Positions 26,485 to 34,731 of a stretch of DNA of 64,000 nucleotides are shown here, piece by piece. The stretch comes from Geochorda sp036562495 (GTDB lineage: Bacteria; Bacillota; Limnochordia; Limnochordales; Geochordaceae): contig DATCKA010000144.1 of the NCBI GenBank assembly GCA_036562495.1, positions 18,010-82,009 of the forward strand, read 5' to 3'. Positions within the stretch are counted from its first letter, which is position 1; every line of letters starts with the position of its first letter. The translations under genes were made by a program, and so were the position numbers. Under the pieces are notes generated by a model that saw only the letters and a program-made list of their open reading frames with translations, did no database searches and was not told the origin of the DNA.

Positions 26485-26916
26485 TCAGGCGTCCCCGTCG
26501 TCGTGGCGATGCCCGTCCGGATGGGCGTGGCCGTGATGGCTGTGGTGCTCACCCTTGGGGACGAAGAGCATCTCCGTGGACAGCGACGGCCTGCGCTGGC
26601 CCAGATACCCGGCGGGGTCGGCCAGCACCTGGGGCAGTCGCGTCCCGGCCGCCACCGGGATGAACTCCAGCCCGTGGCGCCTGGCCAGCGCGTGTGAGTG
26701 CTCGCAGAAGGCCCCAGGCACCGCCAGCACCGCCTTGACCCCGCTGTCGATGAACAGGCGGGTCACCGCAGCCCGTCGCCCCTGCCGGACGCTGAGCGCG
26801 GGGTTGGGCAGATAGGTCACCTCGCCCGTCTCCGTCTCCACGATGGCCGCTGTCGGTCCGTCCGGCAGCGGGACGATGGTCTGCCGATCCTGGGCCAGCA
26901 CCGCTCCGATGCGCAA
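26485..26916 (-). CDS. NifX/NafY-like iron-molybdenum cofactor domain protein with His-rich tail
   Basis: The 143-residue protein resembles the dinitrogenase iron-molybdenum cofactor biosynthesis fold in its first 100 residues: a short first strand, IVETETGEVTYLPNP, a helix, then GVKAVLAVPGAFCEHSHALARRHGLEFIPV. These stand-alone proteins are common outside nitrogen fixers and have no settled role. The last 20 residues are strikingly rich in His and Asp (KGEHHSHHGHAHPDG and on), which suggests nickel, cobalt or zinc binding. The start is TTG at 26916 with GGAGGG 7 bases upstream. No nif genes are near. Family assignment is tentative. Confidence 0.6.
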   Translation of the reverse strand: MRIGAVLAQDRQTIVPLPDGPTAAIVETETGEVTYLPNPALSVRQGRRAAVTRLFIDSGVKAVLAVPGAFCEHSHALARRHGLEFIPVAAGTRLPQVLADPAGYLGQRRPSLSTEMLFVPKGEHHSHHGHAHPDGHRHDDGDA

Positions 26917-26986
26917 GACAAGCCCTCCCGTCGCTCCATCGTACTCCTCTCGTGGTGCGGCCTCTCCCCGCTGGGGGCGACGGCCG

Positions 26987-27355
26987 TCAGATGACCCACG
27001 TCACCAGCCCGAAGACGACGACACCGGAGAGCACCGTGAGCCCGAGGTTGCCCCAGCGAGCCTGGGTCCATGCCGAGGCAACGGCCGCCACCCACGGGGC
27101 CACGTACTCCTGCCAGCCGCCGGGAGTCGCCCGCGGCGGCAACAGGGCCCCGACCAGGAGGGCGGCCACGATGGCGGGAGCCACGAGGCGAAACCAGACC
27201 AGCGCCCCGTCCGCCTCCTCGCGCGCACGAGAAGAGTCGGGCGGCCGCGTCGCCGCGCCGGGACGCCTGGCCATGAGCAGCGGCACCGCCCGCATGAGGT
27301 ACGTCCCGACGCCCACAACCAGGAAGAGCCACAACAGCTCGTTGTGCACACTCAC
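26987..27355 (-). CDS. azlD: AzlD family branched-chain amino acid export subunit
   Basis: Small membrane subunit (122 residues, about four membrane segments) that works with AzlC to export branched-chain amino acids or their analogues. It has the family's early GVGTYLMRAVPLLM stretch and the APAIVAALLVGALLPP segment. It follows azlC by 22 bp on the same strand. The start is GTG at 27355. Confidence 0.88.
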   Translation of the reverse strand: MSVHNELLWLFLVVGVGTYLMRAVPLLMARRPGAATRPPDSSRAREEADGALVWFRLVAPAIVAALLVGALLPPRATPGGWQEYVAPWVAAVASAWTQARWGNLGLTVLSGVVVFGLVTWVI

Positions 27356-27377
27356 GCCTGCTGGGTGTGCCCCCTCC

Positions 27378-28145
27378 TCATCCTCGCTCGGGCCGACGCG
27401 TCGCCCCGTGGGCCGACTCCCGCCGCAACCAGGCCCAGCCGGCTACCGGGCCGGCTAGCCCGGCCATCAGCACCGCCCAGCGGTCCCATCCGACGTACCA
27501 GGCCCCAAGGGCCACTACCGCACCTACCGCAGCGCTGGTGCGAAGAGCCCGGGTCTCCCCCTCGGAAGCCTTCTGGGGCCCCGAGGCGAGCAGCGTCATC
27601 AAGAGCGCGACGAACAGCGCGGGCAGCGCGAAGCTCATGGCCGCGGCCACGCCAGGAAGGCGAACGGCCACCGCCTCGCCGCCGACGGCTCCGATCCACG
27701 TACCTGCCACCCACGCGCCGTAGGCCATCGCCTCCAGCCCCAGAAGCCACCACCCCGAGACGGACCGGCCCGGCAACAGGGCGGAGGCCACCGCGAAGAC
27801 CTCGTCGGTGAGGCCGAAGGCCACGACGGCGGTGCCCCCTCGCCCCAGCTTCGGAAGCAATGGGGCCAGGGCAGGCCCGTACAGGACGTGACGCACGTTG
27901 AGGGCCAGTGCCGCGGCCGCCGCCGCGGGAGCCGGGACGCCGGCGCCGATCATGCCCGCCAGGGCGAACTGGCTCGCCCCCGCGTAGATCACCAGGGACA
28001 TCAGGAGGGTCTCGGCCACTCCCAGCCCGGCCTGGCGACCCGCCACTCCGAAGGCCACGGCGGCCGGGACGTAGCCGACCGCGATGGGCAGGGCGGCCTT
28101 GACCCCCGCCAGCCACGGACGATGCGACATGGACTCCGTCTTCAT
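27378..28145 (-). CDS. azlC: AzlC family branched-chain amino acid permease
   Basis: Larger membrane subunit (255 residues, about six to seven segments) of the AzlCD exporter. Family marks are GYVPAAVAFGVAGRQAG, the YAGASQFALAGM segment and LALNVRHVLYGPALAP. The ATG at 28145 or the one at 28130 may be the start; neither has a clear ribosome site. It is first in the azlCD operon and divergent from the amidase gene. Confidence 0.92.
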   Translation of the reverse strand: MKTESMSHRPWLAGVKAALPIAVGYVPAAVAFGVAGRQAGLGVAETLLMSLVIYAGASQFALAGMIGAGVPAPAAAAAALALNVRHVLYGPALAPLLPKLGRGGTAVVAFGLTDEVFAVASALLPGRSVSGWWLLGLEAMAYGAWVAGTWIGAVGGEAVAVRLPGVAAAMSFALPALFVALLMTLLASGPQKASEGETRALRTSAAVGAVVALGAWYVGWDRWAVLMAGLAGPVAGWAWLRRESAHGATRRPERG

Positions 28146-28258
28146 GCGCCGTCCATTTCGCGGCTCACCCCCGCTCTCCTGCCCGTCCGCCGCGGATGCC
28201 GCGCCAGGGAGGGCTCGATGGTGCCCCGAACCTTCCAGGCGGACGGGGGGTCGAGGCG

Positions 28259-30004
28259 ATGTCGCGCGAGGTGTTGCGGGAACTGGTGTCGGCGCTGAGC
28301 CGGCTTCGCCGGGAACCGGTCGACTTCGGGCGGGTCGACCAGTGGGCGGAGCGCCTCGAGCAGCATCTGGCCGAACTCGAGTTGCTGTCGGCGATCCCGG
28401 TCTCCGACCGGACCGAGCCGGCCTTCGCCCCCTCCCTGACGCCCGCTGCGCGGCGAGGGGCTCGGATGACCACCCGGCCTCTGCCGGCGGTGCCCCCTGC
28501 AGAGGAGCCGCCCGTCGAGCTGGGTCCGCCGCCCCGGGTCGCCGCCTCGGTGCTCGCGGTCCTGCGCGAGTTGGCCAGCGGCCGCACCACCGTCGAGGAG
28601 GTCGTCCAGCGGGCCCTGCAGGCGGCTCACGCCCTCGAGCCGGGGCACGCGTTCATCGAGGTGCTCGAAGAGCGGGCACGGCGTGAGGCGGCGCGTCCGA
28701 CGCCGGACGAGCCTGCGCTGTTGTGGGGCGTCCCCTTGGCCATCAAGGACCTCATGGCCCTGGAGGGGCACGTCATGACGGGCGGCTCGCGCGTGTTGCC
28801 CCCGGAGCCTGCCGCCCGCGACGCCGAGGCGGTGCGTCGGCTGGTGGCCGAGGGGGCCATCGTGGTGGGCACCACCAACCTCCACGAGCTCGCCTACGGC
28901 ATCACCTCCGAAAACCCCCACTTCGGCCCGGTCGACAACCCTCGCCGCCCGGGCCACATCGCGGGCGGCTCGAGCGGAGGCTCCGCCGCGGCCGTGGCCG
29001 CCGGGGCCGTGCCGGCCGCGCTGGGCACCGACACGGGAGGGTCGATCCGGATCCCCGCTGCGGCCTGTGGGGTCGCAGGCCTCAAGCCTACGTACGGTCG
29101 TATCTCCAAAGAAGGCGTGTTCCCTCTGTCGTGGAGCCTCGACCACGTGGGGCCCCTGGCCGGCACGGCAGGCGACGTCGCCGTGCTCTTTGCGGCCATG
29201 GCCGATGAGCCCTCCACGGAGGAGCGCGACCTGGCCCGGGCGCTGGCAGAGGCGGCCCGAGGGGTCAGCTCGGCCGGGGCGAGGCTCGCCGGCCCTTTGC
29301 GGGCGGCGGTGGGGCTGGCGGCGGACCGGCTCCAGGAGGGCTCGGAGGCGTCCGCCTCCCAGCGGGAGAGCTGGCAACGGCAGGCCCTGGACGGCCTGCG
29401 GATCGGGATGCCGCCCGAGGAGTGGATGGGGCCCCTCCAGCCCTCGGTGCGCCGGGCCCTGGCCGCGGTCTGCCAGCGCCTCGCCGCCATCGGCGCTACC
29501 CCCGTCGTGGTGGAGCTGCCGGCCCCTGGCATCTTCCGGGTGGCCCAGTTCATCATCCTCCATGCCGAGGCGACGTCGGTGCATCGCGAGCGGCTGCGCG
29601 CTCAGTGGGATCGGCTGGGTGAGGACGTGAGGCTGCGGCTAAAGATCGGGGAGTTCCTCACGGCGGTCGACTACCTGCAGGGGCAGCGCATGCGGCGGTG
29701 GCTGTGCGACTCGATGGCCGACGTGTGGGCGACGGTGGATCTCCTGCTCATGCCCGCCTTGCCGGTGCTGCCGCCGCCGCTCGGCACTCGTGTCGTGACG
29801 GTGGACGGCGAGGTGGAGCCGATCCATCGAGCCATGACCCGCTTCACCGGGCCCTTCAACCTGACGGGCCTGCCGGCCATGGCCCTGCCGGTCGCGACGA
29901 GCCCGGAGGGTCTGCCTGTCGCGGTGCAGCTGGTGGCACGGTGGGGGCAGGAGCTGGACCTGCTGCGGGCTGCCATCGCCCTCGAGAGCCTGATGGCACC
30001 GTGA
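28259..30004 (+). CDS. Amidase signature enzyme with GatC-like N-terminal extension
   Basis: Hydrolyses or transfers an amide group by a Ser-cisSer-Lys triad. Lys lies in VPLAIKDL, the serines in GGSSGGSAAAVAAG and GTDTGGSIRIPAAACG. The 581-residue protein is about 90 residues longer at its N-terminus than plain amidases. That part (a helix pair with FGRVDQWAERLEQHLAELELL) looks like GatC or AtzG, the small partner of GatA and AtzE, and is joined by a Pro-rich linker. The ATG at 28259 begins this part. No gatB is seen, so tRNA amidation is unlikely to be its role on this evidence; a nitrogen-scavenging amidase is more likely. Confidence 0.87.
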   Translation: MSREVLRELVSALSRLRREPVDFGRVDQWAERLEQHLAELELLSAIPVSDRTEPAFAPSLTPAARRGARMTTRPLPAVPPAEEPPVELGPPPRVAASVLAVLRELASGRTTVEEVVQRALQAAHALEPGHAFIEVLEERARREAARPTPDEPALLWGVPLAIKDLMALEGHVMTGGSRVLPPEPAARDAEAVRRLVAEGAIVVGTTNLHELAYGITSENPHFGPVDNPRRPGHIAGGSSGGSAAAVAAGAVPAALGTDTGGSIRIPAAACGVAGLKPTYGRISKEGVFPLSWSLDHVGPLAGTAGDVAVLFAAMADEPSTEERDLARALAEAARGVSSAGARLAGPLRAAVGLAADRLQEGSEASASQRESWQRQALDGLRIGMPPEEWMGPLQPSVRRALAAVCQRLAAIGATPVVVELPAPGIFRVAQFIILHAEATSVHRERLRAQWDRLGEDVRLRLKIGEFLTAVDYLQGQRMRRWLCDSMADVWATVDLLLMPALPVLPPPLGTRVVTVDGEVEPIHRAMTRFTGPFNLTGLPAMALPVATSPEGLPVAVQLVARWGQELDLLRAAIALESLMAP

Positions 30005-30078
30005 CGGCCCTGGCCAGGCGATCTGGCCGGCACCGGCCCCGGCTCGGCTCCATAGGATGATCGCGGAGGCGTAGCGCG

Positions 30079-30300
30079 TTGGGCCGTTATCCGAGCGATC
30101 CCCTCCGGATGCGAGTCCTTGGGCTCGAGCGAAGGGTCCGCACCCACCACCTGGGGCCCGGGACCCTGCGGGTGGGCAAGCGGCGCTTCTGGGTCGAGGA
30201 CGTGGAGGTGGTGGTCCGCTACTCGCTGCCGGTCATCTGGGAACCCGGAACGACCGGCGCACCGCCGTCCCAGCGGCCCCGTCCCGAAAGCGCGCGGTGA
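30079..30300 (+). CDS. Hypothetical 73-residue basic protein
   Basis: Possible small gene starting with TTG at 30079, ten bases after GGAGG. It encodes a short basic protein with a strand-like segment (VGKRRFWVEDVEVVVRYSLPVIW) and a Pro-rich tail. No family recognised. It fills the gap between the amidase and the convergent dehydrogenase. Confidence 0.35.
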   Translation: MGRYPSDPLRMRVLGLERRVRTHHLGPGTLRVGKRRFWVEDVEVVVRYSLPVIWEPGTTGAPPSQRPRPESAR

Positions 30301-30332
30301 CGCCTCGCCTCCTCGGAGGCTCACGCCTGTCG

Positions 30333-31346
30333 CTACATCGTCAGCACCAGGGCGGCCTCGGTCTCTCCTGCCTTCAGCCGCCGGAGTCCCTCGTTGGCCT
30401 GTGCGAAGGGCACCGCCTCGGCATGGACCTTCGACGGCAGCCGGGCCGCCAACGCCATGAACTCCCGTCCGTCGGCTCGGGTCGTATTGGCCACGCTGAC
30501 CAGCCGGCGCTCGTGGTACAGGAGGGCGTAGTCGAGAGGAGGCAGACCGCCCTCCAGGTGCACGGCGTTGATGGCCAGCGTCCCGCCCCGGCGCAGCACC
30601 TGCAGGGCGGCCGGCACCACGCCGCCCGCGGGGGCGAAGGAGATGGCCGCGTCCACCTGGAAGGGCGGCGTCTCGCCCAGTGCTCCCGTCCAGACGGCGC
30701 CCAGGCGCCGCGCCAGCTCGCGGTGGTGGGGTCGCCGGGAGAAGACGATCACCTCGCACCCCCAGGCCACCGCCACTTGCAACACGAGGTGCGCGGAGGC
30801 GCCGAAGCCGATCAGCGCCAGCCGCTGGCCGGGCTGGACGCCGGCCACCTTGAGGGAGCGGTACCCGATGATGCCGGCGCACAACAGCGGCGCCGCCTCG
30901 ACGTCCGAGTACCGGGCCGGGATGGGCAGCAGGGCGTCGGCGGGCGCCACCATCCACTCCGCATAGCCGCCATCGACGTGGTAGCCGGTGAAGCGGGGCC
31001 GCTCGCAGAGGTTCTCCCGGCCCTCCAGGCAGTAGGCGCACCGGCCGCACGCCCTGTGGAGCCACGCCACCCCCACGCGGCTGCCCAGCTGGATGCCGTC
31101 CGGCAGGCTCTCCTCCGCTCCGCTGCCGAGGGCCTCCACCGTGGCCACGACCTGATGCCCGGGCACCACGGGGAGGCGGGGTGGAGGCAGCTCCCCCTCG
31201 ACGATGTGGAGGTCGGTCCGGCAGATGCCGCACGCACGGACGCGCAGCCGCACCTCGCCGGGACCGGGCTCGGGCCGTGGGCGCTCCTCGAGGGTCAGCG
31301 GGCGCTCCGCCACGTCGCCGGGGCGGTGCAGGGTCCAGGCGCGCAT
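30333..31346 (-). CDS. Zinc-dependent alcohol dehydrogenase
   Basis: MDR-superfamily alcohol dehydrogenase, 337 residues. The catalytic zinc site shows Cys in ACGICRTDLH and His/Glu in VPGHQVVATVE; the structural zinc lobe has four cysteines within RACGRCAYCLEGRENLC. The NAD(P) fold is GFGASAHLVLQ rather than the usual GxGxxG, as in the AdhA-like branch. The true start is the ATG at 31346, after GGGAGCGAG; the much longer open frame upstream is not a fusion. It is divergent from the FMN riboswitch and pdxST. Confidence 0.92.
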   Translation of the reverse strand: MRAWTLHRPGDVAERPLTLEERPRPEPGPGEVRLRVRACGICRTDLHIVEGELPPPRLPVVPGHQVVATVEALGSGAEESLPDGIQLGSRVGVAWLHRACGRCAYCLEGRENLCERPRFTGYHVDGGYAEWMVAPADALLPIPARYSDVEAAPLLCAGIIGYRSLKVAGVQPGQRLALIGFGASAHLVLQVAVAWGCEVIVFSRRPHHRELARRLGAVWTGALGETPPFQVDAAISFAPAGGVVPAALQVLRRGGTLAINAVHLEGGLPPLDYALLYHERRLVSVANTTRADGREFMALAARLPSKVHAEAVPFAQANEGLRRLKAGETEAALVLTM

Positions 31347-31451
31347 GGGTCTCGCTCCCTTCGGTCCGAGGGCCGGGGCGCCGCCTGCCTGCAGCAGGGG
31401 TGACGCCGGGCTCGCTCGAATAGGCTTCGACCGATCCCCAAGCTCATGGTA

Positions 31452-31600
31452 GCGCCTTCGGGGCAGGGTGAGGGACGCACTCCCGATTCCCGACCGGCGG
31501 TGATGCCCCCGCTGCACGGCGGGGGACGAGCCCGTCAGCCTCAGCGGTCGAGCCGGTGAGAATCCGGCGCCGACGGTAAAGTCCGAGTGGGCGAGGGCGC
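31452..31600 (+). ncRNA. FMN riboswitch (RFN element) upstream of pdxST
   Basis: The RFN consensus is read through its length. GCGCC (31452-31456) pairs with GGCGC (31596-31600) as P1; then CTTCGGGGCAGGGTGA, TTCCCGACCGGCGGTGAT, a GC arm with GCCCCCGC/GCGGGGG, GAGCCGGTGAGAATCCGGC, and GCCGACGGTAAAGTCC before GAGTGGGCGAGGG. The P2 arm carries an insert of about 15 bases (GGGACGCACTCCCGA). It faces pdxS at 31731, with no other gene between. CTCGAGC (31673-31679) can pair with GCTCGAG (31711-31717), next to the pdxS ribosome site, so translational control is possible. The rest of the 384-bp gap (31347-31730) shows no gene. Confidence 0.92.
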
Positions 31601-31730
31601 GGCAAAGACCGGGCGGGCCTATCGCCAGGCCCAGACCCGGGCCTTTCCGGTTTGGCCCCCGCCGCCGGAGCCCTCGAGCTATCGTCTCGACCGACCCCGT
31701 TGCCCCGGGCGCTCGAGAGGAGACCATGCG

Positions 31731-32618
31731 ATGGAGAGGCGCACCGGTACCTGGACGGTCAAGGAAGGGCTCGCGCGGATGCTCAAGGGGGGCGTCATCA
31801 TGGACGTCACCACCCCCGAGCAGGCCCGCATCGCCGAGGAGGCCGGCGCCGTCGCGGTCATGGCCCTCGAGCGGGTGCCGGCCGACATCCGGGCGGCGGG
31901 GGGCGTGGCGCGAATGGCCGACCCCGACGTCATCGAGGCCATCAAGCGGGCCGTCACCATCCCCGTCATGGCCAAGGTGCGCATCGGTCACTTCGTCGAG
32001 GCGCAGATCCTGGAGGCCCTCGAGGTGGACTTCATCGACGAGAGCGAGGTGCTGACCCCCGCCGACGAGGAGCACCACATCGACAAGCACGCCTTCAAGG
32101 TGCCCTTCGTCTGCGGGGCTCGCGACCTGGGGGAGGCGTTGCGGCGCATCGCCGAGGGCGCCGCCATGATCCGCACCAAAGGCGAGGCCGGCACGGGCGA
32201 CATCGTGGAGGCCGTCCGCCACCTGCGCCGGGTCAACCGCCAGATCCGTGAGCTGACCGCCCTGGGCCCCGAGGAACTGATGGCCAGGGCCAAGGAGCTG
32301 GGGGCTCCCTACGAGCTGGTGCGCCAGGTCGCGCGGGAGGGGAGGCTCCCCGTGGTCAACTTCGCCGCTGGCGGTGTGGCCACGCCGGCGGATGCCGCGC
32401 TCATGATGCAGCTCGGGGCCGACGGCGTCTTCGTGGGATCGGGCATCTTCAAGTCGGCCGATCCGGCCGCCCGAGCCCGCGCCATCGTGCAGGCGGTGGC
32501 TCACTACGACGACCCCCACGTCCTGGCCGAGGTCTCGAGAGGCCTGGGCGAGGCGATGCCCGGGCGTGCGGCCGCCCAGTTGCCGGCAGCGGAGCGGCTG
32601 CAGGAGCGAGGGTGGTGA
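31731..32618 (+). CDS. pdxS: Pyridoxal 5'-phosphate synthase, synthase subunit
   Basis: Builds pyridoxal phosphate from ribose (or ribulose) 5-phosphate, glyceraldehyde 3-phosphate and ammonia delivered by PdxT. The 295-residue TIM barrel has VKEGLARMLKGGVIMDVT, the catalytic lysine in MAKVRIGH, the ESEVLTPADE strand, the second lysine in MIRTKGEAGTG, and FAAGGVATPADAA at the phosphate site. The start ATG at 31731 has AGAGGAG 8 bases upstream. It is followed by pdxT after 7 bp. An FMN riboswitch stands before it, which is not the usual control for this gene. Confidence 0.97.
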   Translation: MERRTGTWTVKEGLARMLKGGVIMDVTTPEQARIAEEAGAVAVMALERVPADIRAAGGVARMADPDVIEAIKRAVTIPVMAKVRIGHFVEAQILEALEVDFIDESEVLTPADEEHHIDKHAFKVPFVCGARDLGEALRRIAEGAAMIRTKGEAGTGDIVEAVRHLRRVNRQIRELTALGPEELMARAKELGAPYELVRQVAREGRLPVVNFAAGGVATPADAALMMQLGADGVFVGSGIFKSADPAARARAIVQAVAHYDDPHVLAEVSRGLGEAMPGRAAAQLPAAERLQERGW

Positions 32619-32625
32619 GGGGCGG

Positions 32626-33246
32626 ATGTCTCGGCCCATCGGTGTGCTGGCGCTTCAGGGATCGGTACAGGAGCACGAGGTCGCGCTCCGCAAGCTGGGG
32701 GTGCAGGTGCGCCGCGTCCGGGAGCCCCGGGACCTGGACGGGCTGGCGGGCCTGGTGCTGCCCGGGGGCGAGAGCAGCACGCTGCGCCGCCTCATGCGAG
32801 ATGGCCTGACCGATGCCATCCGCCAGGCGCACGCCGCGGGACTCGCGTTGATGGGTACGTGTGCCGGTCTGATCCTGCTGGCCACCACCGTGGTGGAGCA
32901 GGCGGAGCCGGGCCAGGTGCCGACGGGCCGCGACGAGGCGGGTGGGGGGCTGCGGCTGCTGGACGTGACGGTCGCCCGAAACGGCTACGGCCGCCAGACG
33001 GCCAGTTTCGAGACGCCCGTCGTGTTGCAATCGCCGCTGGACGGCGAGCCCTTCCCGGGGGTCTTCATCCGGGCGCCCCGGATCGTCGCGCTGGGCCCGC
33101 AGGTGCGGCCCCTGGCCACCTGCGGCGGTGAACCGGTGGCCGTGCAGAGCGGGCGGGTGCTGGGCTGCGCCTTCCATCCCGAGCTGACGGAGGACCTGCG
33201 GTTGCATCGCTACTTCGTGGAGGTGCTGGCGACGCCGAGCGGTTGA
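32626..33246 (+). CDS. pdxT: Pyridoxal 5'-phosphate synthase, glutaminase subunit
   Basis: Class I glutaminase that supplies ammonia to PdxS. The 206-residue protein begins with IGVLALQGSVQEHE, has the PGGESSTLRRL motif, the catalytic Cys in MGTCAGLIL, and the His-Glu pair in CAFHPELTED near the C-terminus. The start ATG at 32626 lies 7 bp after pdxS with the ribosome site at GAGGGGCGG. Confidence 0.96.
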   Translation: MSRPIGVLALQGSVQEHEVALRKLGVQVRRVREPRDLDGLAGLVLPGGESSTLRRLMRDGLTDAIRQAHAAGLALMGTCAGLILLATTVVEQAEPGQVPTGRDEAGGGLRLLDVTVARNGYGRQTASFETPVVLQSPLDGEPFPGVFIRAPRIVALGPQVRPLATCGGEPVAVQSGRVLGCAFHPELTEDLRLHRYFVEVLATPSG

Positions 33247-33315
33247 GGGTGCCAGGACGCCCGCCCGACGGCGGCGAATCGGGGAACGGACTCGAGCGGG
33301 TAGGGGGGCGGGCCC

Positions 33316-34659
33316 GTGTCGACCTGGCGCAAGGTCCTCTACAGCCTGGGCTCCCTGGGAGCGGCTCTCCCGGGCCAGGTGGTCACCACGTACATCCTCT
33401 TCTTCTACGTCGACGTCTTGCGGGCCCCGGCCGCCCGGATCGGCCAGATGATGGCCATCTGGAGCCTGTGGAACGCGTTCAACGACCCGCTCTTGGGCTT
33501 CATCTCCGACCGGACCCGCACCCGGTGGGGGCGACGCATCCCCTACATCGCAGCGGGATGGCTCCCGCTAGCGCTCGCCTTCTACCTCTTATGGGCGCCG
33601 CCGCCGGGCGTGCGCGAGTCGACCGCGGGGATGCTGCCGTGGTACTTCCTGATCACCATCTGCGCCTACGACTTCTTCTTCACCATGACGGTGCTCAACT
33701 GGACGGCCCTGTTCCCCGAGATGTTCCCCCAGCTCCGGGAGCGGGCCTCGGTCTCGGCCATGCGGCAGGCCTGGACCCTGGTGGGCCTGGCGCTGGGCAT
33801 GGCCCTGGGCTCGACGGTGGCCGATGCCCTGGGCTGGGACGGCATGGGCTTGCTCTTCGGGGTCATCACGGGGCTGGCCTTGCTGGCTTCGCTGGCTGGG
33901 GCTCGGGAGGATCCCCGCTTCGGTGAGGCTCAGGCGATGAGCCTGTTGCCCGCCCTGCGCCACACCCTGGCCAACTTCTCCTTCGTCACCTTCGCGCTGG
34001 TCAGCTTCTCGGTGCAGCTGGCGCTGGCGGTCATCCAGGCCGCCATCCCGTTTTACACCAAGTACGCCCTGGGGCTCTCCCCGCTGGGCAACACCCTGGT
34101 GCTGGCCTCGACCTTCGGCGTCATGGCCGTTACGCTGCCCCTCTGGGTGCGCCGCACCCATGCCGTGGGACCCCGGCGCGCCATGCTGGAGGGGGTGGTG
34201 CTCTTCCTGGTCTCGTTGACCGGCTTCTGGTTTGCCCGGGACCTGGTGAGCGCCATGGTGGCGGCGGGTGCCGTGGGGCTAGGGGTCTCGGCCGTGCTGC
34301 TGTTGCTGGACGTGCTCATCTCCGACGTCATCGACGAGGACCACCTGCAGACGGGGCAGCGTCGCGAGGGCATGTACTTCGGGATGCACGCGCTGATCCT
34401 GCGCCTCAACGGCATCGCCCAGGCCGCGATCCTGGCCTTCGTGCTGACCCGCTCCGGCTACGACCCCGACCTGGCCATCCAGCCCGAGAGCGCCCTTACC
34501 GGCCTCCGGCTGCTGGTGACGGCAGTGCCGGCAGCCATCCTGGCCATCACCCTGGTCTGGTTGTGGCTGTACCCTCTGCACGGGGCGAGGCTCAGCCGCA
34601 TCCGGGAAGGCGTGCGACAGCTGCGGGCGGGGGCCGGCGCCCCGTCGTCGCTAGCCTGA
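33316..34659 (+). CDS. GPH-family (MelB-like) glycoside:cation symporter
   Basis: MFS-fold transporter of 447 residues with twelve membrane segments. The loop between segments 2 and 3 carries NDPLLGFISDRTRTRWGRR, the signature of MelB/XynB-type cation-coupled sugar symporters. YDFFFTMTVLNW and the C-terminal half (VLLLLDVLISDVIDEDHLQTGQRREGMYFG) also fit this family. The start is GTG at 33316 after a G-rich ribosome site. It follows pdxT by 69 bp, but the functional link is unclear. Substrate unknown, perhaps a beta-glycoside or xyloside. Confidence 0.9.
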   Translation: MSTWRKVLYSLGSLGAALPGQVVTTYILFFYVDVLRAPAARIGQMMAIWSLWNAFNDPLLGFISDRTRTRWGRRIPYIAAGWLPLALAFYLLWAPPPGVRESTAGMLPWYFLITICAYDFFFTMTVLNWTALFPEMFPQLRERASVSAMRQAWTLVGLALGMALGSTVADALGWDGMGLLFGVITGLALLASLAGAREDPRFGEAQAMSLLPALRHTLANFSFVTFALVSFSVQLALAVIQAAIPFYTKYALGLSPLGNTLVLASTFGVMAVTLPLWVRRTHAVGPRRAMLEGVVLFLVSLTGFWFARDLVSAMVAAGAVGLGVSAVLLLLDVLISDVIDEDHLQTGQRREGMYFGMHALILRLNGIAQAAILAFVLTRSGYDPDLAIQPESALTGLRLLVTAVPAAILAITLVWLWLYPLHGARLSRIREGVRQLRAGAGAPSSLA

Positions 34660-34731
34660 GATGATGCTTCCAGGCAGAGTGGTGGGTCGGGGCCCCCGCC
34701 GAAGGCCTCGTCGCCTCCCGCAAGCCCTCAC

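Noticed and set aside
30333..32639. Possible 768-residue fusion including the alcohol dehydrogenase
   Set aside because: The upstream part is antisense to the FMN riboswitch and pdxS; the dehydrogenase starts normally at 31346 with a ribosome site.
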